Below, in pieces: positions 1 to 8,542 of a DNA stretch of 64,000 nt. Source of the stretch: an uncultured Cytophagales bacterium (GTDB lineage Bacteria; Bacteroidota; Bacteroidia; Cytophagales; Thermoflexibacteraceae); assembly GCA_938039675.1 (NCBI GenBank), contig CALHUI010000015.1:1-64000 (forward strand), read 5' to 3'. A program made the position numbers and the translations under genes. Position 1 is the first letter of the stretch. Each line of letters begins with the position of its first letter. The notes below the pieces were generated by a model. The model ran no database searches. It was not told the DNA's origin and saw only the letters and a list, made by a program, of their open reading frames with translations.

Positions 1-1
1 C

Positions 2-2575
2 TATTTGTGGAGCACAGGCGCAACCACACGCACCATCAACGTAACCGCTTCGGGCATTTACAGCGTTACGGTTACTTCGCCCGCGGGCTGCCAAATCACC
101 GAAACCGTAGATGTGCAATTGCTCTCAACCGTTAATCTCAACTTGGGTACTGACCGTGAAGCTTGCGGCGAAACATTCTTAGACGCAGGCAACCCGGGCA
201 GCACTTACTTGTGGAACACGGGTGCAACCACGCGTTTCATCCGCGTAACCGAAACAGGCACATATTCCGTAACCGTAACCGACGGCGGCGGCTGTCATCG
301 GACAGATGAAGTTTTCATCCGCATTAAAAAGCAACCGTTTTTACAGTTTGCCAAGTCGCGCGAAGTCCTCTGCCGAGGCGAAAAGCTGACCTTGCAACCT
401 GCCATCAACCAGAATGCCGTGCGCTATTTGTGGAGTACGGGCGCAACCACCCGCGCCATAGAAGTGGACAAACCCGGGCGCTATGTACTGACCGTTTTCA
501 GCCAAGACGATTGCTCTGCCCAGTCGTGGGTAGATGTTGTCATAGGCGGTCCTGAACGGTTTGAGTTTCCCGAACAAATCAACAAATGCTTTGGCGAGGT
601 GGAGGTATTGGATACACGCAACTTTGACCCAGGTACAACTTTCCGCTGGTCGGACGGTTCTACGGGACGGACTTTAGCAGTTCGTCGCAGCAGTACTTAT
701 TGGGTAGAGGTAAGCAGAGACGGCTGCACTATCCGCCGTTCGGTGCAAGTGAACTTTGCCGAAGAAGTAAAAGTGCCTGAAAATCAGGTAGAAATTTGCA
801 GTGATGAAACTGCTGTATTGGATGCAGGTAACGCGGGCAGCCGCTACTTGTGGAGCACGGGTGCAACTACGCAAACCATTCAGGCACGCACGGCAGGCGT
901 TTATGTTGTGCAAATCACTACGCCGCAAGGCTGCACAAGCCGCCATGAAATCCGCCTGAACGTAAAACCGCGCTTGCGCGTAGATTTAGGACAAGACCCC
1001 ACCTCTTGCCAGCCCGTCGTATTGGATGCGGGCAATGCAGGTGCACGCTTCCGCTGGTCGGACGGTTCTACGGGGCAAACCCTGCGCGTGAGCCGTTCCG
1101 GCACATACACCGTAATCGTTATGCGCGAGGGCTTTTGCGAAGCGCAAAGTTCCTTAACCGTTACCATCCGCGAGCCTGAAACACTGCCCGTTGCCGAGCT
1201 GACCCTTTGCGAAGGCGACACCGAAACTTTGGAAGCCGACGCGGCGCAGAGCTACCGTTGGAGCACGGGCGCAACTACGCGCAGCATCAACGTTCGTCAG
1301 GCAGGCAGCTACCGCGTGGAAATGACCGATGCCGAGGGCTGCGTGCGCGTGAAAGATTTCATTGTGCGCACCCGCCCTAAACTCACCGTAGATTTGGGGG
1401 CTAACCGGGTGTCTTGTACCCCCGTAACGCTCAATGCGGGCAATTCAGGTGCACGCTTCCGCTGGTCGGACGGTTCTACGGGGCAAACCCTGCGCGTGAG
1501 CCGTTCCGGCACATACACCGTAACCGTTATGCGCGAAGGTTTCTGCGAGGCAACCGCTTCGGTTAATATCACGATAGAAGAACCGTCGTTGGAGGTCAAT
1601 TTGGGCGATGACCGCGAAATTTGCGAGGGCGAAACCGTAACCTTAGATGCGGGCAACCCCGGCATGAGCTACGAATGGAGCACGGGCGAAACTACGCGCA
1701 CCATCACCGTTTCGCAGGCAGGTATCTATCGCGTGCGTGTTCGCAACGGGCAGTGCATGGCAACTGATGAGGCAGAGGTAAAGGTAAATCCGCTGCCGCA
1801 AGTGCAATTGCCTCAGGAACAGCCATTTTGCGAAGGCAATGGCTTGGAGTTGGAAATCAATGCACAGGCAGGCATTCGCTATACATGGACACGCGAAGGC
1901 AGCAACTTCACGGCGAACGGCAACAAAGTAACTATCACGCAAACAGGCAGATATACCCTGACCGCCGTCAGCGATAATGGCTGTACCACCGTTCGCACTG
2001 TTAATATCATTCGCAATCCGCAGAGCATAGAGGCGCAGTTTCTCTCGCAAAGCGAGGTTGGAGTAGGGGAGCAGGTGCAGTTTATCAACGTGTCGCATCC
2101 CGCGCCCAACCGCCACGAGTGGGATTTCGGCGACGGCAACAAAAGCACTGCACAAAACCCCGTGCACAGCTACGCCCGCGAAGGAACGTTTGACGTAACG
2201 CTCAAAGTGAGCAACGACGTTTGCGAGCATATCCGCACCAAGCGCATCAACGTGAAGCGGCAGGGCGGCAGGCTGCCCAACGACGGGCTGGCACAGGGCG
2301 CACCGCCGAGTGCCATGTTCAAAGGCATTGCAGAGGCGCGAGTATTCCCTAATCCTACACGCGGCAAGTTTACGCTGGATGTAAAAATGGGTGATGAAGC
2401 CTATGTGCAGATTCAGTTCTACGACCTGCGCGGCGTACCCGTCAGCGAAACCTTTGAGGTGCAAGCCAAAGATTTCACCCGTGAGTTTGACTTCGGACAC
2501 CTGCCAACAGGATTATACCTGATGAAGATTGTTTCGGAAGAATATTTTCTGGTTCTTCGCGTAATAAAAGAGTGA
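2..2575 (+). CDS. Repeat-rich secreted adhesin-like protein, PKD domain and T9SS sorting tail (5' partial)
   Basis: The reading frame is open from the window edge, so the true start lies upstream; the apparent TTG at 5 is inside a repeat. About 857 residues are visible. They hold roughly ten Ig-like/SprB-type repeats of 60-90 residues, each with a Y/F-x-W-S-T/D-G-x-T core followed by a G-x-Y-x-V strand and often a conserved Cys. A PKD domain follows at about residues 694-775 (W-D-F-G-D-G motif). The last 80 residues, starting at FPNPTRGKF and ending in a basic VIKE tail, match the type A C-terminal domain that directs export through the type IX secretion system and is then cleaved. It is inferred to be a cell-surface or released adhesin. 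Two repeats share a 78-bp identical stretch. The gene ends at a strong terminator. Confidence 0.88.
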   Translation, partial: YLWSTGATTRTINVTASGIYSVTVTSPAGCQITETVDVQLLSTVNLNLGTDREACGETFLDAGNPGSTYLWNTGATTRFIRVTETGTYSVTVTDGGGCHRTDEVFIRIKKQPFLQFAKSREVLCRGEKLTLQPAINQNAVRYLWSTGATTRAIEVDKPGRYVLTVFSQDDCSAQSWVDVVIGGPERFEFPEQINKCFGEVEVLDTRNFDPGTTFRWSDGSTGRTLAVRRSSTYWVEVSRDGCTIRRSVQVNFAEEVKVPENQVEICSDETAVLDAGNAGSRYLWSTGATTQTIQARTAGVYVVQITTPQGCTSRHEIRLNVKPRLRVDLGQDPTSCQPVVLDAGNAGARFRWSDGSTGQTLRVSRSGTYTVIVMREGFCEAQSSLTVTIREPETLPVAELTLCEGDTETLEADAAQSYRWSTGATTRSINVRQAGSYRVEMTDAEGCVRVKDFIVRTRPKLTVDLGANRVSCTPVTLNAGNSGARFRWSDGSTGQTLRVSRSGTYTVTVMREGFCEATASVNITIEEPSLEVNLGDDREICEGETVTLDAGNPGMSYEWSTGETTRTITVSQAGIYRVRVRNGQCMATDEAEVKVNPLPQVQLPQEQPFCEGNGLELEINAQAGIRYTWTREGSNFTANGNKVTITQTGRYTLTAVSDNGCTTVRTVNIIRNPQSIEAQFLSQSEVGVGEQVQFINVSHPAPNRHEWDFGDGNKSTAQNPVHSYAREGTFDVTLKVSNDVCEHIRTKRINVKRQGGRLPNDGLAQGAPPSAMFKGIAEARVFPNPTRGKFTLDVKMGDEAYVQIQFYDLRGVPVSETFEVQAKDFTREFDFGHLPTGLYLMKIVSEEYFLVLRVIKE
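1038..1523 (+). repeat. Two identical 78-bp copies inside the adhesin gene
   Basis: Positions 1038-1115 and 1446-1523 are identical over 78 bases, offset by 408 nt (136 codons). They encode the R-W-S-D-G-S-T-G type repeat. A shorter related copy lies near 642-670. The other repeats in the gene are much more diverged at the DNA level, so this pair looks like recent duplication or gene conversion. Confidence 0.9.
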
Positions 2576-2596
2576 AATCAGGTGTTATAACATGTA

Positions 2597-2639
2597 ATAA
2601 ACCCTGCAAATCATCATTGGCTTGCAGGGTTTATTTTTG
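2597..2639 (+). terminator. Intrinsic terminator of the adhesin gene
   Basis: A perfect 13-bp stem (2597-2609 with 2622-2634, core AAACCCTGCAA) with a 12-nt loop is followed by TTTT. It lies 21 nt after the stop codon. Confidence 0.88.
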
Positions 2640-2748
2640 AAAATCAGCTATTTTTGAAAAGATTTATGAGAAAAATATTATGTATGTTTTGTGATTGCTT
2701 TACGTTTTTTTAAGTAAAACATCGCTTTTTTATCGAAGCATTAATATG

Positions 2749-2756
2749 TAGTTTTG
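2749..2756 (+). promoter_or_regulatory. -7 element (TAGTTTTG)
   Basis: TAGTTTTG fits the Bacteroidota -7 consensus TAnnTTTG and lies 26 nt before the ATG at 2783. No good -33 TTTG is seen, only a T-run near 2725-2731. Confidence 0.55.
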
Positions 2757-2782
2757 CTATTAGAACTTTTAATATTCAATTC

Positions 2783-3211
2783 ATGCAGACTCAACTTTTA
2801 GATAACAAATATGCGCAAGTAGTTTTGCTTGACGATGTAGCTACTGTGGTTTGTACACTCAAAACCGATTATGTGCCAATGAAAGATTTTCAGGATACGT
2901 TTGAGCAAATCGGCGAATATATTAGGGCGCACCCCAATAAAATCAGCAAGATGATTCTTGACAAGCGCCATTTGAAGGTCTTTCATCAGGCTTCTATGGT
3001 ATGGTATCACGTAGAGTGGAAAAAGGCAATGAAGCCTTATGGATTGGTTGCCTATCGCAAGTTATTGCCGGATGATGCCTTTTTTCGCAAAGCCGTTGAA
3101 ATAGGCCGCAACAATATTTTGAAAGAACATCCCGATTTTCGCTTTGAAGATTTTGACATCCGTTACTGCGAAACGATGGAGGAAGCATTGCAAAGTGAAA
3201 TCAATGCATAA
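2783..3211 (+). CDS. Conserved small protein of unknown function
   Basis: This 142-residue cytosolic protein has no signal peptide or membrane segment. Its pattern (an N-terminal strand with conserved D/V residues, a helix, a strand with KMILDKR, then aromatic-rich helices) resembles the small STAS/SpoIIAA-like single-domain proteins common in Cytophagales. That is a fold-level guess and I do not recognise a named family. It is a single gene between two terminators with its own -7 element, so it is probably monocistronic. The ATG at 2783 is the first plausible start after the promoter. Confidence 0.75.
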   Translation: MQTQLLDNKYAQVVLLDDVATVVCTLKTDYVPMKDFQDTFEQIGEYIRAHPNKISKMILDKRHLKVFHQASMVWYHVEWKKAMKPYGLVAYRKLLPDDAFFRKAVEIGRNNILKEHPDFRFEDFDIRYCETMEEALQSEINA

Positions 3212-3215
3212 TTAA

Positions 3216-3247
3216 AAAAAGCGCCTTGTGTATCCATGGCGCTTTTT
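3216..3247. terminator. Bidirectional terminator between convergent genes
   Basis: Stem AAAAAGCGCC (3216-3225) pairs with GGCGCTTTTT (3238-3247). Because of the A-run on one side and the T-run on the other, it can serve both the upstream + strand gene and thiL on the - strand. Confidence 0.85.
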
Positions 3248-3261
3248 CAGTTGTATTTCGG

Positions 3262-4302
3262 CTAAAAATGCTTCCAACCTTGTGCCGTAACAGGTACTTT
3301 TTGTCCTGCCCGTGTTATCATCTGGCAGCCTTCAGATGCATCGGTCATATAGCCGATGAATGAAATATCATCGTGCAGCTTGATTTTCTCATAGTCTTGC
3401 TGCGCAATGGTGAAAAGCAGTTCATAGTCTTCGCCGCCGTTCAGTGCGCAAACCGAAGGAATGAGTTTAAATTCATTAATGGCTGCATCATAGGTCTGTT
3501 GCGCAATTGGGATTTTGTCTTCGTAGATAACTGCACCCAAACGACTGCCTTTGGCAATGTGCAGCAGTTCAGATGCCAGCCCGTCGGAAATGTCAATCAT
3601 TGCCGTAGGGACAACACCCAAATCTGCCAACTCATAAATCAGTGAAGTTTTGGCAACGGGGCGTAACTGCCTGCCGATTACGTAGGCAAACGGCTCTAAT
3701 TGCGGCTGCATGTTCGGGTTGGCGGAAAATTCCGCTTTTTCGCGCAGCAGCAATTGCAAACCTACGTAAGCCCCGCCCAAATCGCCTGATACGCAAATAA
3801 TATCGCCTTTTTTGGCGGTATGGCGACAAGTGATTTTTTCTTTCGGCGCACGACCGATGGCAGTAATGGAAATCACTAATCCGCTGCGTGAGCTTGTGGT
3901 ATCACCGCCTGCCAAGTCTACTCTATAGTCTTTGCAGGCTGTCATAATGCCTTCATAAAGTGCATCAACGGCTTCTACCGAAAATCGGTTGCTCAATGCT
4001 ATGCTGACCACAATCTGTTCGGGGCGTGCGTTCATAGCCGCAATATCCGACACATTCACCGAAACCGCCTTGTAGCCTAAATGCTGCAAGGGCGTAAATG
4101 AGAGGTCAAAATGGATACCTTCGGCAAGCAGGTCGGTAGAAATTACCTGACAGAAACCGTTGCCGATGTCAATAATGGCAGCGTCGTCGCCAATGCCGAG
4201 AATGGTGCTTTTATTTTGCAGCGTTACGTTGGCTTTGATGCGGTTGATGAGTCCGAACTCGCCAATGGCAGCAAGTTCGGTGCGCTTATCGGATTTTTCC
4301 AT
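3262..4302 (-). CDS. thiL: Thiamine-monophosphate kinase ThiL
   Basis: ThiL phosphorylates thiamine monophosphate with ATP to give thiamine diphosphate, the last step of cofactor synthesis. The 346-residue protein shows the family's marks in order: GIGDDAAII near residue 37 (metal/ATP site), the DLAGGDTT motif near 129, DISDGLASEL near 237 and NGGEDYELLF near 290, i.e. the PurM/ThiL AIR-synthase fold. The start MEKSDKR lies 5 nt after the rimO stop, so the two genes are almost certainly one transcript (rimO first). No other thiamine genes are in the window. Confidence 0.96.
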   Translation of the reverse strand: MEKSDKRTELAAIGEFGLINRIKANVTLQNKSTILGIGDDAAIIDIGNGFCQVISTDLLAEGIHFDLSFTPLQHLGYKAVSVNVSDIAAMNARPEQIVVSIALSNRFSVEAVDALYEGIMTACKDYRVDLAGGDTTSSRSGLVISITAIGRAPKEKITCRHTAKKGDIICVSGDLGGAYVGLQLLLREKAEFSANPNMQPQLEPFAYVIGRQLRPVAKTSLIYELADLGVVPTAMIDISDGLASELLHIAKGSRLGAVIYEDKIPIAQQTYDAAINEFKLIPSVCALNGGEDYELLFTIAQQDYEKIKLHDDISFIGYMTDASEGCQMITRAGQKVPVTAQGWKHF

Positions 4303-4307
4303 GCGTA

Positions 4308-5627
4308 TCAGAGGGCAACTGTACCAAATAAATCAAACTCGGTGGCAGAGGTAATGGTTACAGGTGCAAAATCGCCAATGCGGACATAGTTTGCTTGGGC
4401 ATCTACCAGCACTTCGTTGTCCACTTCCGGCGAGTCGTACTGGGTGCGCCCGATGAAGTAGCCGCCTTCTTTGCGGTCAAACAATACCTTGAAAGTTTTG
4501 CCTACTTTTTCCATGTTCAACTCATGGCTGATTTGTTGCTGTATTTCCATCACGTGTGCGGCGCGTTCTTCTTTTACTTCCTGCGGCACATCGTCGGGCA
4601 TGGTGAACGAGTGTGTCTGGTCTTCGTGCGAATAGGTAAAGATGCCGAGCCTGTCAAAACGCATACGCTCTACGAAATCTACCATTTCTGCAAAGTGTTC
4701 CTCTGTTTCGCCGGGGTGCCCTGCAAGGAGCGTGGTACGCAGCGCGATGCCCGGTACTTTATCGCGGATGGTTTGAATCAGGTCTTCGGTTTTTTCACGG
4801 GTAATACCGCGACGCATGATTTTCAGCATTTCGGTAGAACCGTGTTGCAGGGGCATGTCTAAGTATTTACAGATGTTGTCGCGTTCTGCCATTACATCTA
4901 AGATTTCCAGCGGAAAGCCTGAGGGATAGGCATATTGCAGACGAATCCAGTCAATGCCGTTCACGTCGGAAAGGCGGCGCAGCAGGTCGGCGAGTTCTCG
5001 TTTTTTATACAAGTCAATGCCATAATAAGTCAAATCCTGAGCGATGAGGATAATTTCTTTCGTTCCATTTTTGGCCAGATTGGCGGCTTCCTGCACAATT
5101 TGTTCCATAGGTTTAGAAACATGTTTGCCTCGCATCAGCGGAATGGCGCAAAATGAACAGGGGCGGTCGCAACCTTCCGATACTTTCATGTAGGCATAGT
5201 GGCGGGCAGTGGTGGTCAGCCTTTCGCCAAGTAACTCGTGTTTATAGTCTGCATTAAAGCGCTTCAGCAGCATGGGCAATTCCATCGTGCCGAAATAAGC
5301 ATCTACCTCCGGTATTTCTTCTTCGAGTTGGTCTTTATAGCGCTGTGAAAGACAGCCTGTTACATACAATTTGTCAATGAGTCCGTCATTTTTTGCTTCT
5401 GCATAGCGAAGGATGGTATCAATAGACTCCTGTTTGGCGCGGTCGATAAACCCGCAAGTGTTAATAATGATAACATTGGCATCATCGTTGCGTGATTCAT
5501 GTGTTGCATCTAATTGATTTCCCCGAAGTTGGGTTAATAAAATTTCAGAATCTACCAAATTTTTAGAGCAACCCAGCGTTACAATGTTAATCTTATCCTT
5601 CTTCTTTGAAAAAGCCTTTGTTTTCAA
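4308..5627 (-). CDS. rimO: Ribosomal protein S12 methylthiotransferase RimO
   Basis: This radical-SAM enzyme adds a methylthio group to the conserved Asp of ribosomal protein S12. The 439 residues have an N-terminal UPF0004 domain (LGCSKNLVDSE near residue 19, with further Cys that bind the second iron-sulfur cluster), the radical-SAM CDRPCSFC motif near 154, and a C-terminal TRAM domain. The CSKN-V-DSE signature and the S12-type TRAM separate it from MiaB and from the MtaB encoded at 30233. The start is placed at MKTKAFSKKKDKINIVTLGC, downstream of a -7 element at 5644-5651. It is cotranscribed with thiL. Confidence 0.96.
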   Translation of the reverse strand: MKTKAFSKKKDKINIVTLGCSKNLVDSEILLTQLRGNQLDATHESRNDDANVIIINTCGFIDRAKQESIDTILRYAEAKNDGLIDKLYVTGCLSQRYKDQLEEEIPEVDAYFGTMELPMLLKRFNADYKHELLGERLTTTARHYAYMKVSEGCDRPCSFCAIPLMRGKHVSKPMEQIVQEAANLAKNGTKEIILIAQDLTYYGIDLYKKRELADLLRRLSDVNGIDWIRLQYAYPSGFPLEILDVMAERDNICKYLDMPLQHGSTEMLKIMRRGITREKTEDLIQTIRDKVPGIALRTTLLAGHPGETEEHFAEMVDFVERMRFDRLGIFTYSHEDQTHSFTMPDDVPQEVKEERAAHVMEIQQQISHELNMEKVGKTFKVLFDRKEGGYFIGRTQYDSPEVDNEVLVDAQANYVRIGDFAPVTITSATEFDLFGTVAL

Positions 5628-5660
5628 TTTGCCTCTTTTTGTGCAAAAGTATTACTTTTG
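5628..5660 (+). promoter_or_regulatory. Promoter TTTG-N21-TACTTTTG
   Basis: A -33 TTTG at 5628-5631 and a -7 TACTTTTG at 5653-5660 are separated by 21 nt, matching the Bacteroidota consensus. It reads toward the secreted protein at 5725 and leaves a leader of about 55 nt. Confidence 0.72.
5644..5651 (-). promoter_or_regulatory. -7 element of rimO (TACTTTTG on the - strand)
   Basis: The + strand reads CAAAAGTA, i.e. TACTTTTG for rimO, 17 nt before its ATG. With the opposing element at 5653-5660 it forms the perfect palindrome CAAAAGTATTACTTTTG. Confidence 0.65.
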
Positions 5661-5724
5661 AAAGCAATTGCATAGAAATTTGTTCGTTGAACTACTGTAT
5701 AACCAGTTCAATTTTTCTGATAAT

Positions 5725-6294
5725 ATGATGAAGTACACATTTAAACTCGTTGTTGTTTTGTTGGTAAGCTCGCGTTTGCTGGCGCAAGCGCAATCCGGTA
5801 GCATGGTTATAGAGAACGGAAAGTTTGATTCCAATAAAGGATGGTTCAATCATATAGTAGGCAATGGTAAAGTAGAAATTGTTACCGGCCAACTGATTGT
5901 TTCAGGGCCTAATAGAGACGATGAAGATGCATTGCCCAATACAACTCCTTCAACAGTATATGCCTATCAGGATATAGAAGTCGGTAGAACAGGAACACTG
6001 ACTTTTAAACTGATGAGCTATGCTTCGTTGGGCGACACAGGCGCGGGCGATTACCCCGTATTTATTTTGGACAAAGAAGTGCTGAAACTTTACAGCAATG
6101 GCTTTGTGGAAAATCACGGGGGTGCCGGCAGACACATTAACAACGACCTTACTACCGGCAACGCCATTACCTATATGATTAATCTCAAACCGGGTAAATA
6201 TCGCATCGGGTTTGGCGTACACTCAACCGACGGCTATTATGGAAGCGGTGTAGCCGTTTTTGACGATGTGGCATTCTATCCCGAAAAAAAGTAA
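5725..6294 (+). CDS. Secreted protein of unknown function, carbohydrate-binding-like
   Basis: An upstream in-frame ATG exists at 5668, but it is almost on the promoter. The start MMKYTFKLVVVLLVSS at 5725 gives a clean signal peptide ending near AQAQ. The mature part (about 165 residues) begins with the pattern of an N-terminal jelly-roll module (IENGKFDSNKGWF), as in carbohydrate-binding or galactose-binding-like domains of Bacteroidota secreted proteins. There is no T9SS tail and no lipobox. Periplasmic or outer location is inferred; the ligand is unknown. Its stop lies 2 nt from the stop of the convergent acyltransferase gene. Confidence 0.8.
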   Translation: MMKYTFKLVVVLLVSSRLLAQAQSGSMVIENGKFDSNKGWFNHIVGNGKVEIVTGQLIVSGPNRDDEDALPNTTPSTVYAYQDIEVGRTGTLTFKLMSYASLGDTGAGDYPVFILDKEVLKLYSNGFVENHGGAGRHINNDLTTGNAITYMINLKPGKYRIGFGVHSTDGYYGSGVAVFDDVAFYPEKK

Positions 6295-6296
6295 CC

Positions 6297-6929
6297 TTAT
6301 ACCTTTTGTGCAGGCACGCCAAATACGGTTTCCCCGTCGGTAACGTTGCCAATAACCACTGAACCCGCCCCGATGCGTGCATTTTTACCGATGGTAACTC
6401 CTGAAACAATCGTAACGCCAGAACCGATAAATGCACCTTCTTTGATGGTTACGTTGCCGTTAATGACGCTTCCTGCTCCTATTTGTACAAAATCGCCGAT
6501 AGTGGTTTGGTAGTCTATCACAGCGCCCGCGTTGATAATACAATGGCTGCCTATTTGTACAAAACTTCCCACAGATGCACGCATGGCAATCAAATTACCG
6601 TGCCCAATAGTTGCAGAGGGTTCTATAAATGCCTGTTGATGAATCGCATTGACGGGCATTTTTTTGCGTTTGTCCACCAATGTTTTCACCAGCGACTTGC
6701 GCAGTCTGTTATCGTCGGTGGCAATAAAGGCCTCGCACTTGTCCCCAATCATGCGGATGTACTCTTCGTTGTCTGTTGCACCGGCAACACACACCGCGTT
6801 GATTTCTTGCCCATGCAGTTTGGTATCATCATCCAACAGGCAGTAAACAATGATATCGTTGCTTTGAAAAATATCTAATGCTACACGACCAATGCCGCCT
6901 GCACCAAAAATAATCACAGGATTCTCCAT
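6297..6929 (-). CDS. NeuD/PglD-family sugar O-acyltransferase
   Basis: The 210 residues start with a Rossmann-like GAGGIGRVALDI segment (residues 10-21) and end in left-handed beta-helix hexapeptide repeats (from about residue 105, I-G-x-x-x-x-I pattern). This is the architecture of the NeuD/PglD acetyltransferases that acetylate sialic acid or UDP-amino-sugars. The catalytic His expected in the coil region is plausibly that of IGHGN. No sialic acid or bacillosamine genes are nearby, so the substrate is open. It lies 6 nt downstream of pncB and is likely cotranscribed with it. Confidence 0.88.
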   Translation of the reverse strand: MENPVIIFGAGGIGRVALDIFQSNDIIVYCLLDDDTKLHGQEINAVCVAGATDNEEYIRMIGDKCEAFIATDDNRLRKSLVKTLVDKRKKMPVNAIHQQAFIEPSATIGHGNLIAMRASVGSFVQIGSHCIINAGAVIDYQTTIGDFVQIGAGSVINGNVTIKEGAFIGSGVTIVSGVTIGKNARIGAGSVVIGNVTDGETVFGVPAQKV

Positions 6930-6935
6930 AAGTTT

Positions 6936-8420
6936 CTATGCTAAATGACGCAACTTCAAAATTAGGTTGGTTTTCAGTTCATACAAGCCTTTTTCTAACC
7001 CGACAGGGTACTGGTGCGGGTTCGTAAAACGGCGGATAGTTGGGTGAAGTGTTTCTAACTGCTGCTTTGCATATGCCCTAATGCTATGAATATCAGGTGA
7101 TTCGTAGCACTTGCGGCCGTTCTTGAAGATAGGTTTCAGCAGCAAGAGGTGCTTGCTCTCTTGATGTACAATTTTGCGGCGTGTAGGGTCTAAGGGGTCT
7201 ACAATTGTGGCTTGTTGTTGTTGCTCAGGATGGAAACTTTCTTCATCGTAAATCATATCTGCTGCGCAGAGGCCGTCTTCATCGTAAAACCTTTGTACCT
7301 GCAAAAGGCCGGGGTTAGATATTTTAATGGCCTGTTCGGAAAGTTTGAGCTTATAGTCCCACTTGCCTTGGTCGTTTTTGATGGCTGTAATTTTATATAC
7401 GCCGCCAAGTGCGGGCTGGTCAAAAGCCGTAATAAGTTTAGTGCCAATGCCCCATACGTTCACTTTGGCTTCCTGCTGTTTAAGGCTGGTGATAATATTT
7501 TCGTCCAAATCGTTGCTGGCCACAATGTTAGTGTCTGTAAAGCCTGCGTTGTCCAGCATTTGGCGCGCTTTAATGCTCAGATAGGCAAGGTCACCCGAGT
7601 CTAAGCGAATACCCGCCAGATGGTAGCCTTGCGCTTTCAACTCTTTACCTACCTCTATGGCATGTTTAACGCCTTCAAGTGTATCGTATGTATCGACCAG
7701 AAATACGCAGTTGTTGGGCATGACTTTGGCGTAGGTATTAAATGCCGTTTTTTCGTCGGGGAACGACATAACCCAACTGTGCGCATGTGTACCGCGCACC
7801 GGAATGTCAAAAAGTTTGCCGGCCAGCACATTGGAAGTGGCCTCACAGCCGCCGATATAGGCTGCACGACTTGCCGCAAGCCCGCCGTCTATCCCTTGTG
7901 CGCGCCGCAACCCAAATTCCAGCACCGGTTCACCATTGGCTGCTTGACATACGCGCGCCGCCTTAGTTGCAATCAGGCTTTGGAAATTGATAATATTCAA
8001 CAGGGGGGTTTCTACTAATTGTCCCTGAATCAGCGGCCCTTTGATGCGCAACAGCGGCTCTTGCGGAAATACGACCGTGCCTTCGGGGATAGCATCTACA
8101 TCACAGGTGAAACGCACCTGTGCGAGGTAGTCCAAAAATCCCTGCTCGAAAAGAGGCTTCCCGTCTGCACCTGTCAGGGTAGCCAAGTAGGCAATATCGC
8201 TGCCGTCAAAGTGGAAATTTTCCAAAAAGTCGATGGCATACGACAACCCGCCGGCGATGGTATAGCCGCCGTTAAACGGATTTTTGCGGAAAAATAAATT
8301 GAAAACAGCCTCACGTTCAATTATTTGCGATTTCCAATAGCCGTATGCCATCGTGATTTGATACAGGTCGGTCAGTAAGGTGAGCGAGCCGTGATAAATC
8401 TTGTTTTGCAGGTTTTTCAT
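6936..8420 (-). CDS. pncB: Nicotinate phosphoribosyltransferase
   Basis: The enzyme makes nicotinate mononucleotide from nicotinic acid and PRPP in NAD salvage. The 494-residue length fits the long form of the family. Visible marks are LTDLYQITMAYGYW at the N-terminus, FGLRRAQGIDGG near residue 169, GTHAHSWV near 211 and IRLDSGDLAYLS near 271, which hold the PRPP and nicotinate binding residues and the catalytic His. The start MKNLQNKIYHG is the only one upstream of the conserved N-terminus. The downstream NeuD-like gene follows within 6 nt. Confidence 0.95.
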   Translation of the reverse strand: MKNLQNKIYHGSLTLLTDLYQITMAYGYWKSQIIEREAVFNLFFRKNPFNGGYTIAGGLSYAIDFLENFHFDGSDIAYLATLTGADGKPLFEQGFLDYLAQVRFTCDVDAIPEGTVVFPQEPLLRIKGPLIQGQLVETPLLNIINFQSLIATKAARVCQAANGEPVLEFGLRRAQGIDGGLAASRAAYIGGCEATSNVLAGKLFDIPVRGTHAHSWVMSFPDEKTAFNTYAKVMPNNCVFLVDTYDTLEGVKHAIEVGKELKAQGYHLAGIRLDSGDLAYLSIKARQMLDNAGFTDTNIVASNDLDENIITSLKQQEAKVNVWGIGTKLITAFDQPALGGVYKITAIKNDQGKWDYKLKLSEQAIKISNPGLLQVQRFYDEDGLCAADMIYDEESFHPEQQQQATIVDPLDPTRRKIVHQESKHLLLLKPIFKNGRKCYESPDIHSIRAYAKQQLETLHPTIRRFTNPHQYPVGLEKGLYELKTNLILKLRHLA

Positions 8421-8542
8421 GGGATTATGGATAATAAAAGTGTAAAAATTACACTAAGTTTTAAATGCTCATACGAAGGCAGAAAAAAATGGTTAGGGTA
8501 AATTCGCCTTTTCATTAAAAAAGTTATGCTTACCTTTACGGC

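Noticed and set aside
2-1800. Repeated blocks as a possible CRISPR array
   Set aside because: The repeats are in coding frame, vary in sequence and spacing, and encode a known Ig-like repeat pattern.
1643-2500. 285-codon open frame on the - strand opposite the adhesin
   Set aside because: The sense strand holds clear Ig-like, PKD and sorting domains; the antisense frame has no motif and owes its length to the repeat codon bias.
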